Source of the DNA: Oscillospiraceae bacterium | Lineage (GTDB): Bacteria; Bacillota_A; Clostridia; Oscillospirales; Oscillospiraceae | Reading direction: 5' to 3' | Length of the DNA: 64,000 nucleotides | Assembly: GCA_017470325.1 (NCBI GenBank) | Contig: JAFUES010000032.1 | Span: 7,647 to 71,646 of the forward strand | Shown: positions 32,259-40,290 of the stretch, piece by piece | How the letters are laid out: every line of letters starts with the position of its first letter | Numbering within the stretch: the first letter of the stretch is position 1 | The notes under the pieces: generated by a model | What the model saw: only the letters and a program-made list of their open reading frames with translations | Told to the model about the DNA's origin: nothing | Databases searched by the model: none | Made by a program: the position numbers and the translations under genes

Positions 32259-34814
32259 ATGACAGAACTTGAATATGTAATTTCAAATTTTGAAACTCGC
32301 TTCTCCCGGTTCAAGGGGAGACGGATCGTACTGCACGGCTCACGGGAATATGCGCAAGCAATCATTGAGCATTTCGACCCGGAATACCATTTTATCGGTG
32401 TCATGAGCCGGGACCCTATCGATGGTTCTGACTTCCATGGCTTGCCTGTGCTGCGGGAAGAAGATATTCCCGCATTGGATATCGATTTGATTCTCTTGAC
32501 TGAGCGTGTGAGGTACGCCGAAGCGGTCTATGCCTTCATCTATACAGCATGTGAGCAGGCTGGGATTCTGCTTTATGATATGTATGGGCTTGACGAAATC
32601 AATCTCCATCGGGATATTTTTTCCTGCAGGCCACAGAATTTGGAGGCTTGGAAAACCATCTGCGCGACATACGACTTGGTCGCATTCGAAGTAATGGATA
32701 CACTCCTGCATCGTAATTTTCTGTCTGGGGAATTCTTTCTGCGCAAGCCTTTTGACGCTTTGATCCCCTGGCTGCAAGAAAAGAATATCTTGGTGAAGTT
32801 TAGCCTGCGAAAATCCTTTTCGGAAGATCTGCAGGTAAAGCAGCTCGACAGTTTGGCTCTCTGTCGGGATTTGGACAGCCACATTATCCGCCGCAACGGA
32901 GAGGACTTATCTTTCCGCGTGCTGCGGGAGGAGCATCCGGGCAAGAAAATCCTGTATATCGGCTCGGGCTTGGTTAACGAGTGCATTCTCCCAAGATACT
33001 ACGGGATCGATACGTATCGCTTCTCTATCTCTTTCGACAGTCTTGCCCCGGTAGGCGGCAAAAGTTCGAAAATCTACGCCTTTGATGCAGGGAGACGGAT
33101 TGCGATCCAGAGGGAAATCCGAAACAGCAAAACCGTGTCTTTTGACATATTTGACACCCTTTTGGTACGAAAAACGCTTTTTCCAAAGGACGTCTTTGCT
33201 CTGACTGAACTCCGAGGCAAGGCGGCTGGTTATCCGGCAGACGGATTTGCCCTTCTTCGGGAAGAGGCGGAGCGGGACAGCGCAGGCGGCAGCATGGATC
33301 AGATTTATGCCATTCTTTGCAGCAGGAGCGGCTGGGACACTGCCCTTTGTGAAAAGATGCGCCAGCTGGAATTGGAGGTCGAGCGTACGGTCCTGCTGCC
33401 GCGAACCGAAATCGTGCAGCTGCTCGATTATGCCTTGGCGCAGGGCAAGCGGGTCGTTCTGACCAGTGACATGTACATGTCCGAACCCGTGATATGCGAG
33501 CTGTTGGAGGAGAAAGGTATTCGAGGCTTTGACCGGATCTTCGTTTCTTGCGATTGGGGGAAACGCAAACAGACTGGTCTGTTCGACACACTGAGAGAAT
33601 TCGGATGCGCTGAACCCATCCTGCACATCGGGGACGACTTCCATGCCGACGGTATGGCCGCCGAGCAGGCCGGGCTTCACCCGGAAATCCTCCCCTCGCC
33701 ACTGGCCATGGCCGTAGGCTGGGGATGGGAAGACTGTATATCGGCGGCAGGCACCTTGGTGGAGCGGTGCCTTTTGGGCTCTGTGATCGCTGAAATATTC
33801 CGGGATCCATTTCAAAACCCGGATCTGCAGGAGCGCCCGCGGGAAGACCAATTGCATCGCTTCGCGGTTGGTGTATTGGCCCCCCTTGTTGTGGGTTACC
33901 TGTGCTGGCTAATTACGCAGCTTCGAAGCGCCTCTTATGACGGAGTGCTGTTCCTAGCCAGAGACGGATACCTGCCCATGCGTATCTATCAGAAGCTATG
34001 TCGCCGTCTTTCCCTACCAAGTCCAGTTTATTTTTACGCGAACCGCCATTCTTCGTTTCTATGCGTGGCGGATCTCCCGGGTACCGTGGACTACGTGGCT
34101 GCCATGGGGGAGAAAGCGGGTTTTTCAAGAGAGGAGATCCTGAAAAAAATATACCATCTGGATGCAGATAAGATTCGACCTCCGCAGCCTGGAGAGACGA
34201 CGTGCGCATATCTTCTTCGACATATGCCGGAGATTTCTATTGTCGCCGCTGCCGCCAAAACCAATTATCGTACCTATGCAGACCTTTGTGGTCTTCGGGA
34301 AGGTGGTTTTTACGCCATATGTGACGGCTTCTCCGTCGGGCGGACCCAGTCATTTTTGGAGCATGCGCTCCCATGCTGTCTGCGTGGTTTCAACTTGGGA
34401 AGATACCGAGCTGATGTTGGGCTTGACGCAGACATCGCGTTCTATTTTCTGGAGGAAAATGCCGGGGTCCTAAACAATTTCATTGAAATAGAAAGCTTTC
34501 TTCTCTCACCGGAACCATCTTTAGATATGATCGACGGTCAGGGAAATCCCGTGTTTCAGGCTGAGCATCGAAGCCCAGAGGAACTGTCAGAGGTTCAGTT
34601 TGTTCTGGCAGATGCCGAGCGTTCCGCTCTGCAGTTCTTTGAAACATTTTACCGGGACAAGGAGAATATTTCCCCCCTTCTTACAGAGCGGATCTTTGCT
34701 GCAGATGGTTGTCATTGGGTACAGCATGCAGCTTTTGACGATTGGGCGCAGGTCGCCATTGAAACAAGACCTTGGGTCACAGCTGACCGGGAGCAAAAAT
34801 CACAGGAGCAATAA
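32259..34814 (+). CDS. Large multidomain HAD protein with a second, degenerate HAD copy
   Basis: 851 aa. N-terminal Rossmann-like domain (RRIVLHGSREYAQAII). Near residue 140 there is a HAD-like start in which the nucleophile Asp is replaced (VAFEVMDTLLHR). Near 290 comes an intact copy, VSFDIFDTLLVRK, with VVLTSDMYMS, KRKQTGLFD and LHIGDDFHADG as the remaining HAD motifs. From about 520 the family's usual C-terminal domain follows, with FLARDGYLPMRIYQKL and YFYANRHSSFL. HAD proteins of this build accompany LicD genes in capsule clusters; the reaction is not established. Base composition looks more AT-rich than its neighbours (by eye). Confidence 0.8.
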   Translation: MTELEYVISNFETRFSRFKGRRIVLHGSREYAQAIIEHFDPEYHFIGVMSRDPIDGSDFHGLPVLREEDIPALDIDLILLTERVRYAEAVYAFIYTACEQAGILLYDMYGLDEINLHRDIFSCRPQNLEAWKTICATYDLVAFEVMDTLLHRNFLSGEFFLRKPFDALIPWLQEKNILVKFSLRKSFSEDLQVKQLDSLALCRDLDSHIIRRNGEDLSFRVLREEHPGKKILYIGSGLVNECILPRYYGIDTYRFSISFDSLAPVGGKSSKIYAFDAGRRIAIQREIRNSKTVSFDIFDTLLVRKTLFPKDVFALTELRGKAAGYPADGFALLREEAERDSAGGSMDQIYAILCSRSGWDTALCEKMRQLELEVERTVLLPRTEIVQLLDYALAQGKRVVLTSDMYMSEPVICELLEEKGIRGFDRIFVSCDWGKRKQTGLFDTLREFGCAEPILHIGDDFHADGMAAEQAGLHPEILPSPLAMAVGWGWEDCISAAGTLVERCLLGSVIAEIFRDPFQNPDLQERPREDQLHRFAVGVLAPLVVGYLCWLITQLRSASYDGVLFLARDGYLPMRIYQKLCRRLSLPSPVYFYANRHSSFLCVADLPGTVDYVAAMGEKAGFSREEILKKIYHLDADKIRPPQPGETTCAYLLRHMPEISIVAAAAKTNYRTYADLCGLREGGFYAICDGFSVGRTQSFLEHALPCCLRGFNLGRYRADVGLDADIAFYFLEENAGVLNNFIEIESFLLSPEPSLDMIDGQGNPVFQAEHRSPEELSEVQFVLADAERSALQFFETFYRDKENISPLLTERIFAADGCHWVQHAAFDDWAQVAIETRPWVTADREQKSQEQ

Positions 34815-34816
34815 CT

Positions 34817-37114
34817 ATGGCAGAGCAAAGAACCGAACAAGTTCATAACCTGCGCCGGGCGCTTCTGAACTGGTACCCTTTTACCCGAGGAGAAAACGCC
34901 CTGCTCTGCGGAGACGACACAGAGATCCTCGTCCCCCTGTTGACGCCCTGGTTTGATCGGGTAGAGCAGGCGGAGGTCTCGGAGCTTGCCCGTCCGCTGC
35001 CAGATGAGACGCGGCGCTTCGATCTGATCGTCGCGGTAGACCTGGTCGAGACGCAGGCAGACGTGCCGGCAATACTGCGTTCGCTGGCGGGCCGGCTCTC
35101 CGCGGACGGCACGCTGCTGCTGGGCTTTCGAAACCGCTTTGGGCTGAAATACCTTTGCGGTGGCGTAGATGCCCTGACGCAGACGCCTTTTGATGCTGTC
35201 CTGCCCATGACCGGCAAGAGCCTGCCTCGTTTTTATGCCCGGGAAGAGATGCGGCAACTGCTTGAGGCCGCAGGCTTTGCCGCGCCGCGCTGGTATTATC
35301 CCATGCCGGATGCGGACTTTGTGCAGGCGGTCTATACCGACGATCTTCTGCCGAGTGGCAGCATCCGGGATCGGGTGTTCCCCTACGATCCGTACCGCAG
35401 CCCCATCGTGGCGGCTGAGGCCGATCTGTATGACGATGTGGCCCGGGAGGGCGTCCTCCCCCACACAGCCAATTATTATCTGGCCGAATGCCGCTTGCCG
35501 GGAGCCGCCTCGCCGCGCCGCCAGGTCGTCTATGCGGCGCTGTCTACGGACCGGGGTCCGGAAAGGGGCTTCACCACGATCCTCTATGCGGACGGCACAG
35601 CGGAAAAGACCGTGCTTGATCCCAAGGGTCTGCCCGCGCTGCGGGATCTCTATTCCAATCTGGAAGCTCTGTGTGCCCGGGGAATCCCCACGGTGGAACA
35701 AACGCTTCTGGAGGATCGGATCCGCATGCCGCTGGTGCGGGAGGAAGCCTCCCTGCATTACCTGGCCCGGCAGCTCCGGGGAAACCCAGAGGCCTTCCTG
35801 GACGTGTTCTCTCAGATTCGGGAGGATGTCCTGCTTTCCTCGGAGGAAGGGGCTTTATCCGATGCGGAGGCCCTGGAAATCTGGGGCGCGCCGGCAGCGC
35901 GGCTGGGGCCGATCCTTAAGCGCGCCTATATTGACATGATCCCCTACAATGCTTTCTGGACGGGCGAGCGGCTCCGCTACTATGACCAGGAATTCGCGGT
36001 GGAAAACTGCCCTGTCCGCTATGTCCTGTTCCGCGCCTTGCGCTATACCTGGCTCCATCTGCCGCAGGCGGAAGGGGTTTTGCCCCTGAAACAGATGAAG
36101 AAGCGGTTTGGGCTGGAAGATCTGTGGGACGGATTCCAGGCGCGTGAGGATCTTTTTGTTCGCGAGAATCGGCGCCAGAAAGAACTGGGCCAGCTGTATG
36201 CCTGGGCGCAGATCGATCGAAAAGCGATCCGGAAGCGGCGGGAACTCTTGGCGCAGGAGGATCCGGCCGCTCGGGAGGCTGTGCTTCTGCAGCGTGTCCA
36301 CGCTGTGCAGCTTGGCCTGCTGAAAGAATTCGATCGGGTATGCCGGGCCAACGGCCTGCGCTATTTTGCCGTCCACGGGACCCTGCTGGGTGCCGTACGG
36401 CACGGAGGCTTTATCCCCTGGGATGACGACATCGATCTTGCCATGCCGCGGGAGGACTATGACCGCTTTTCCGCCTTGGCGGAAAAAGAGCTGAAAGAGG
36501 GCTTCTTTTTCCAGACGCCGGAGAGCGATCCCTCCTGCTTTTACGGCGGCTACGGTAAGCTGCGCGATAGCCGCAGTGCGGCGCTGGAGCCCCAGAATCG
36601 GGGACGCTCCTGCCATCAGGGCATCTGGATCGATGTGTTCCCTCTGGACTGTGTTCCCGAAAGGGCGGAGCAAAGAGCCCATCTGCAGAAAAAGCTCCGC
36701 TTCATTCAGCGTCTTCTGTTCGCCAAGTCCTATCCCATTCGAACGGGGATGCTGGCAGATGTGGGAGATTGTAAAATCAGCGCCTATTATGTGTTGCGGA
36801 AGTGTTTTCGGCGCCGCGACCTGCTCAAAGCGCTCCACCGGCTCTGCGCCGCCCGGCCACAAACCGGGTTGCGGAGCATTCTCGCCTGTTACTATGGGAA
36901 TGGCGCGGTAAACAAGAATCTGTTTCCGGAAGCCGATTGTTCCGATCTGGTGGAGCTGCCCTTTGAAGGCATGCGGATCTCCGTACCGGCCAACTATGAC
37001 AGTTGGTTGCGGCAGCGTTACGGCGCCAATTACATGACCCCGCCGTCCATGGAGAAACGCTATCGGCACGATCGGGTTGAATTTCATCCGGATACTCCTT
37101 ACTCCGCGTTATAG
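34817..37114 (+). CDS. Methyltransferase-like / kinase-like / LicD fusion (third LicD)
   Basis: 765 aa. The first 180 residues resemble a SAM methyltransferase (ENALLCGDD, FDLIVAVDLVE, SADGTLLLGFRNRFG). A middle region ends in a kinase-like catalytic motif pair, YIDMIPYNAFWTGERLRYYD followed by EFAVENCP. From about residue 500 there is a complete LicD domain with GTLLGAVRHGGFIPWDDD, IDLAM, GYGKLRDSRSA and WIDVFPLDCVPER. Fused single proteins of this sort could methylate, phosphorylate and transfer on one glycan. Activities are inferred; the central domain may be inactive. AGGAG precedes the start. Confidence 0.78.
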   Translation: MAEQRTEQVHNLRRALLNWYPFTRGENALLCGDDTEILVPLLTPWFDRVEQAEVSELARPLPDETRRFDLIVAVDLVETQADVPAILRSLAGRLSADGTLLLGFRNRFGLKYLCGGVDALTQTPFDAVLPMTGKSLPRFYAREEMRQLLEAAGFAAPRWYYPMPDADFVQAVYTDDLLPSGSIRDRVFPYDPYRSPIVAAEADLYDDVAREGVLPHTANYYLAECRLPGAASPRRQVVYAALSTDRGPERGFTTILYADGTAEKTVLDPKGLPALRDLYSNLEALCARGIPTVEQTLLEDRIRMPLVREEASLHYLARQLRGNPEAFLDVFSQIREDVLLSSEEGALSDAEALEIWGAPAARLGPILKRAYIDMIPYNAFWTGERLRYYDQEFAVENCPVRYVLFRALRYTWLHLPQAEGVLPLKQMKKRFGLEDLWDGFQAREDLFVRENRRQKELGQLYAWAQIDRKAIRKRRELLAQEDPAAREAVLLQRVHAVQLGLLKEFDRVCRANGLRYFAVHGTLLGAVRHGGFIPWDDDIDLAMPREDYDRFSALAEKELKEGFFFQTPESDPSCFYGGYGKLRDSRSAALEPQNRGRSCHQGIWIDVFPLDCVPERAEQRAHLQKKLRFIQRLLFAKSYPIRTGMLADVGDCKISAYYVLRKCFRRRDLLKALHRLCAARPQTGLRSILACYYGNGAVNKNLFPEADCSDLVELPFEGMRISVPANYDSWLRQRYGANYMTPPSMEKRYRHDRVEFHPDTPYSAL

Positions 37115-37152
37115 GAGCAGACGGCACACCGATGGAGAAAAGGAGGAATCTT

Positions 37153-37599
37153 ATGGGATTCGAAGCCAAAAAGCCTTATCCTGTGGGCCTGCTGATGGGT
37201 GTTTTCGACCTTTTTCATGTGGGGCACTTGCGACTGATCCGCCGCGCGAAGGCAGAGTGTGACTTTCTGCGGGTAGGTGTGCTCAGCGACGAGCTGGTCA
37301 AAAAATATAAGAACACCTACCCCGCGATCCCGCAGGCAGAACGCATGGAGATCCTGTCCGCCATCCGTGAGGTGGATGAAGTAGTCCCCATCGATGATGA
37401 CCCATCACGGCTCTTGGAATGGAAGCGCCGTCCTTTTGACTGCTTCTTTTCCGGGGACGATTATGCGGACAATCCCTATTGGCAGTGGGAAAAAGAAGAG
37501 CTTCGGAAGTTGGGGGCGGACATCGTCTTCTTCCCCTACACAAAGGAACAGAGTTCCACGAAGATCAAAAAGAAAATCGGACTGGGAGGGACCCCATGA
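37153..37599 (+). CDS. Glycerol-3-phosphate cytidylyltransferase-like protein (TagD type)
   Basis: 148 aa, the size of Tag[19 protein letters not shown] contains the HxGH nucleotide-binding site and the end has [13 protein letters not shown] where TagD has RTxGISTTxIK. Likely makes a CDP-alditol such as CDP-glycerol that one of the LicD enzymes uses as donor. The ATG at 37153 is preceded by AAAGGAGG; the earlier in-frame ATG at 37132 lacks one. The stop overlaps the next start as ATGA. Confidence 0.87.
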   Translation: MGFEAKKPYPVGLLMGVFDLFHVGHLRLIRRAKAECDFLRVGVLSDELVKKYKNTYPAIPQAERMEILSAIREVDEVVPIDDDPSRLLEWKRRPFDCFFSGDDYADNPYWQWEKEELRKLGADIVFFPYTKEQSSTKIKKKIGLGGTP

Positions 37600-38540
37600 C
37601 ACATTGTATCCTTGTCACAGGCGGCGCGGGCTTTATTGGTTCTCACCTCTGCCGGAGGCTGTTATCCGAGGGGAATCGGGTGATCTGCCTGGACAACCTC
37701 TATACCGGCGCTATGGAAAACATTGCGGATCTGATGGAAAACCCGGACTTCCGCTTTACCGAACTGGACGTGACAGAGCCTTTCTCCTTTGATGTGGATC
37801 AGATCTACAACCTGGCCTGCCCGGCCAGCCCCGAGCATTATCAGCGCGACCCTATCAAGACTGCTATGACCAATGTGCTGGGCGCCGTCCATTGCTTGGA
37901 ACTGGCCTGCCGGCAGAAGGCGACGGTCCTCCTCTCCAGCACCAGCGAGGTTTATGGCGAGCCGCTGGTCCACCCGCAGGCCGAAGACTACCGGGGAAAC
38001 GTCAATCCCATCGGTATTCGCTCCTGCTACGATGAGGGCAAGCGCATGGCGGAAACACTGTTCTTCGACTATCACAGACAGCGCGGGGCGGATATCCGAG
38101 TTGTGCGGATCTTCAACACTTACGGTCCTCAGATGCTTCTCAACGATGGCCGCGTGGTGTCCAACCTGATCACTCAAGCGCTGTCCGGCCGGGATCTGAC
38201 GATTTATGGCGACGGGCTGCAGACGCGCAGCTTCTGCTATGTGAGCGATACGGTGGACGCTCTGATCCGCATGGTCAACACACCGGACATCACAGGCCCC
38301 GTAAACGTAGGCAACCCTCAGGAAATGACCGTCCTGGAGATCGCACAGATGATCCTGAAGGAGACGGGTTCCCCGTCGAAGCTGGTGTTCTGCCCTCTGC
38401 CTCAGGACGATCCCTCACGCCGCAAGCCGGACATCACGCGGGCGAAGACACTCCTGGGCTGGCAGCCGAACGTCATGCTGGAGGAAGGGCTGAAACAGAC
38501 AGTTGCCGACTTCCGGCTTCGTATGGGGACCGGCGAATGA
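37596..38540 (+). CDS. UDP-glucuronate decarboxylase (UDP-xylose synthase)
   Basis: 314 aa extended short-chain dehydrogenase. [19 protein letters not shown] is the NAD site, the catalytic Tyr and Lys lie in [11 protein letters not shown], and [18 protein letters not shown] is the signature that separates UDP-xylose synthases from other sugar epimerases. With ugd at 22655-23878 it should turn UDP-glucose into UDP-xylose for the polymer. Last gene of the operon; overlaps the TagD-like gene by four bases. Confidence 0.92.
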   Translation: MTHCILVTGGAGFIGSHLCRRLLSEGNRVICLDNLYTGAMENIADLMENPDFRFTELDVTEPFSFDVDQIYNLACPASPEHYQRDPIKTAMTNVLGAVHCLELACRQKATVLLSSTSEVYGEPLVHPQAEDYRGNVNPIGIRSCYDEGKRMAETLFFDYHRQRGADIRVVRIFNTYGPQMLLNDGRVVSNLITQALSGRDLTIYGDGLQTRSFCYVSDTVDALIRMVNTPDITGPVNVGNPQEMTVLEIAQMILKETGSPSKLVFCPLPQDDPSRRKPDITRAKTLLGWQPNVMLEEGLKQTVADFRLRMGTGE

Positions 38541-38663
38541 CGACTATGCCCCACATCTTTCGCTGATCCGTATGCGAGAGACGTCCTGTGCCGAGTCAAA
38601 TCTCTCATACACTCCCCATATCAGTCCATTTCACATATGCTCACACCGTGTCTGTTTGGAACC

Positions 38664-38701
38664 AAAAAGAATGCAGGGAAAGCTTTCCCTGCATTCTTTT
38701 T
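38664..38701. repeat. Perfect palindrome, right copy, bidirectional terminator
   Basis: The 32-base palindrome seen at 20592-20623, here extended to 38 bases with AAAAAG and CTTTTT ends. With A-run and T-run flanks it is an ideal bidirectional terminator between the glycan operon (plus) and the GT4 gene (minus). The 120 bases between the operon end and this repeat contain nothing recognisable. Confidence 0.9.
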
Positions 38702-38710
38702 CCATTTGCT

Positions 38711-40123
38711 TTAAAGGAACCGGTCCATCCGGCGGTAAACATCTTCCAGGCGCTGTTCCATTTTTCGGCGCTCGCCCCGCAGATCGGCCCAGAGTTCCTG
38801 GTAGTTGTTGTACATCTCCTCGTAGTTGCCACGCAGCTCCGCGCGCAGCTCGCTGCGGATGGCCTCTCCGGTCTCTCGCTGACGGCCCCGCAGGTCCATG
38901 AGCGCTGAGATCCGGTGGAAGTATTTATCGGTCAGTTTGTCATGCTCGGGATAATAACCCCGGTGGTAATTATCGATCACGGCGCCGTAGCGCTCATAGG
39001 CGTGCTTGACCGCGGTCTCCCAGGAGATATAGATGCTCTGCTGGGCGCGGTCTCCCACCCGGCGCATGGCCTCCGGCACGGTCATCAGTTCCCGGAGCTT
39101 CGCCGCCATGGAGGTCGCGTTTTCCTCGATCAGGAAGCCACTTTCCCCGTCGGTCACGTCCTCTGCCGCACAGCTGCCCTCCACCAGAACGCTGGCCAGG
39201 GCGCAGGCCGCGGCCTCCCGGACTACCAGCCCGTTGGTGTCGAAGGTGGAGGGAAACAGGAACAGGTCCGCCCGGCAATACCAGGCCCGGATCCGGTTGC
39301 GGTCATGGATGGGCTCGGAAAACAGGACCTTCCCCGCCAGCCCCAGGGACTCGGCATAGGCCGTCACCTCATCCTTATCGTTGCCGCCGCCCACAAAGAC
39401 CATGCGGAAGTCTCTTCCTTCCCGGTCCAGCTCCGCCAGAGCGTCCAGGATGATGCGCAGGCCCTTGTACCACATCATGCGTCCCACGAACAGAAACACC
39501 GGCAGCCCGGCAGGCAGGTCGAAGCCCGCCGTCACCTCATCGATCAGCACCTGGTCCACACGGCCTTGGGGAAAGTCCACCCCATTGGGCATGACGCTGT
39601 AGGGCCCGGTGTATCCCAGCTTGCGCAGGTTCTCCCCCGCGCCGTTGCTGACGGTCCAGACCTCATCGCAGGCGGAGATGTTTTCCACCAGGATCCTCGC
39701 CGCCTCCTCCCGCAGGAGCTTACTGCGGATGGCGTTGGCGATATCGATGTCAAACTTGGTGTGGTAGGTGAACACCACCGGCACCTGGATCCGGTCCCGC
39801 AGGGCCCGGGCCAGCATGGTGGAGGTGATGGGGCAATGGCTGTGGATGATATCGAAGTCCGCGTTCTCCGCCTGACGCATCAGCTCCGGGGAGAAGGGCA
39901 GGCCCGCCCGGTAGCCCACCAGCTTGGTCATGTCCACGCTGGGGTAGCGAAGCACCGGGAAAGCAAAGACACTGTCGTCCGCCTCCGGGTAATAGGGCGT
40001 GATCACCGTGGCGTGGCCCAGCTCACGGCTGATGATATCCGCGTAGTTGGTGACGGCGTTGGCCACGCCGTCGATAGCCGGCGGGAAGGAATCATTGATC
40101 AGGCAAACATTCAGTTTCTCCAT
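38711..40123 (-). CDS. Family 4 glycosyltransferase, diacylglycerol glucosyltransferase-like
   Basis: 470 aa GT-B enzyme. The N-terminal domain opens with VCLINDSFPPAIDGVANAV and has IIHSHCPITSTMLAR and FTYHTKFD; the C-terminal donor domain has FLFVGRMMWYKGLRIILDAL and the EX7E-type FPSTFDTNGLVVREAAACA. This resembles monoglucosyl-diacylglycerol synthases that make membrane glycolipid anchors. A basic, coiled tail of about 80 residues follows. Its lipid could anchor the neighbouring polymer, but it has its own promoter and opposite orientation, so this is only suggestive. Confidence 0.86.
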   Translation of the reverse strand: MEKLNVCLINDSFPPAIDGVANAVTNYADIISRELGHATVITPYYPEADDSVFAFPVLRYPSVDMTKLVGYRAGLPFSPELMRQAENADFDIIHSHCPITSTMLARALRDRIQVPVVFTYHTKFDIDIANAIRSKLLREEAARILVENISACDEVWTVSNGAGENLRKLGYTGPYSVMPNGVDFPQGRVDQVLIDEVTAGFDLPAGLPVFLFVGRMMWYKGLRIILDALAELDREGRDFRMVFVGGGNDKDEVTAYAESLGLAGKVLFSEPIHDRNRIRAWYCRADLFLFPSTFDTNGLVVREAAACALASVLVEGSCAAEDVTDGESGFLIEENATSMAAKLRELMTVPEAMRRVGDRAQQSIYISWETAVKHAYERYGAVIDNYHRGYYPEHDKLTDKYFHRISALMDLRGRQRETGEAIRSELRAELRGNYEEMYNNYQELWADLRGERRKMEQRLEDVYRRMDRFL

Positions 40124-40159
40124 AAGGGCCTCCGAACTTCATTTGATCCAATTGCCTCT

Positions 40160-40187
40160 ATTATACCCGATCCCGGCGCATTTTCAA
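40160..40187 (-). promoter_or_regulatory. Promoter of GT4 gene
   Basis: Minus strand TTGAAA (40187-40182), 16 base spacer, TATAAT (40165-40160). Confidence 0.72.
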
Positions 40188-40220
40188 GTGAAAGCCCTGT
40201 CCCCTGCCGGAATACAATGG

Positions 40221-40266
40221 CCCGCATACCGCGTCACATTCGCGGTATGCGGGCTCTCTGTTTTAT
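40221..40266. terminator. Hairpin downstream of BspA-like gene
   Basis: CCCGCATACCGCG / CGCGGTATGCGGG, 13 bp perfect stem with 7 base loop. Best T-tract is on the plus side (GTTTTATTT). It lies where the minus-strand BspA-like transcript should end. Confidence 0.7.
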
Positions 40267-40290
40267 TTAAGGAATTCGCTCATTCCTCGA

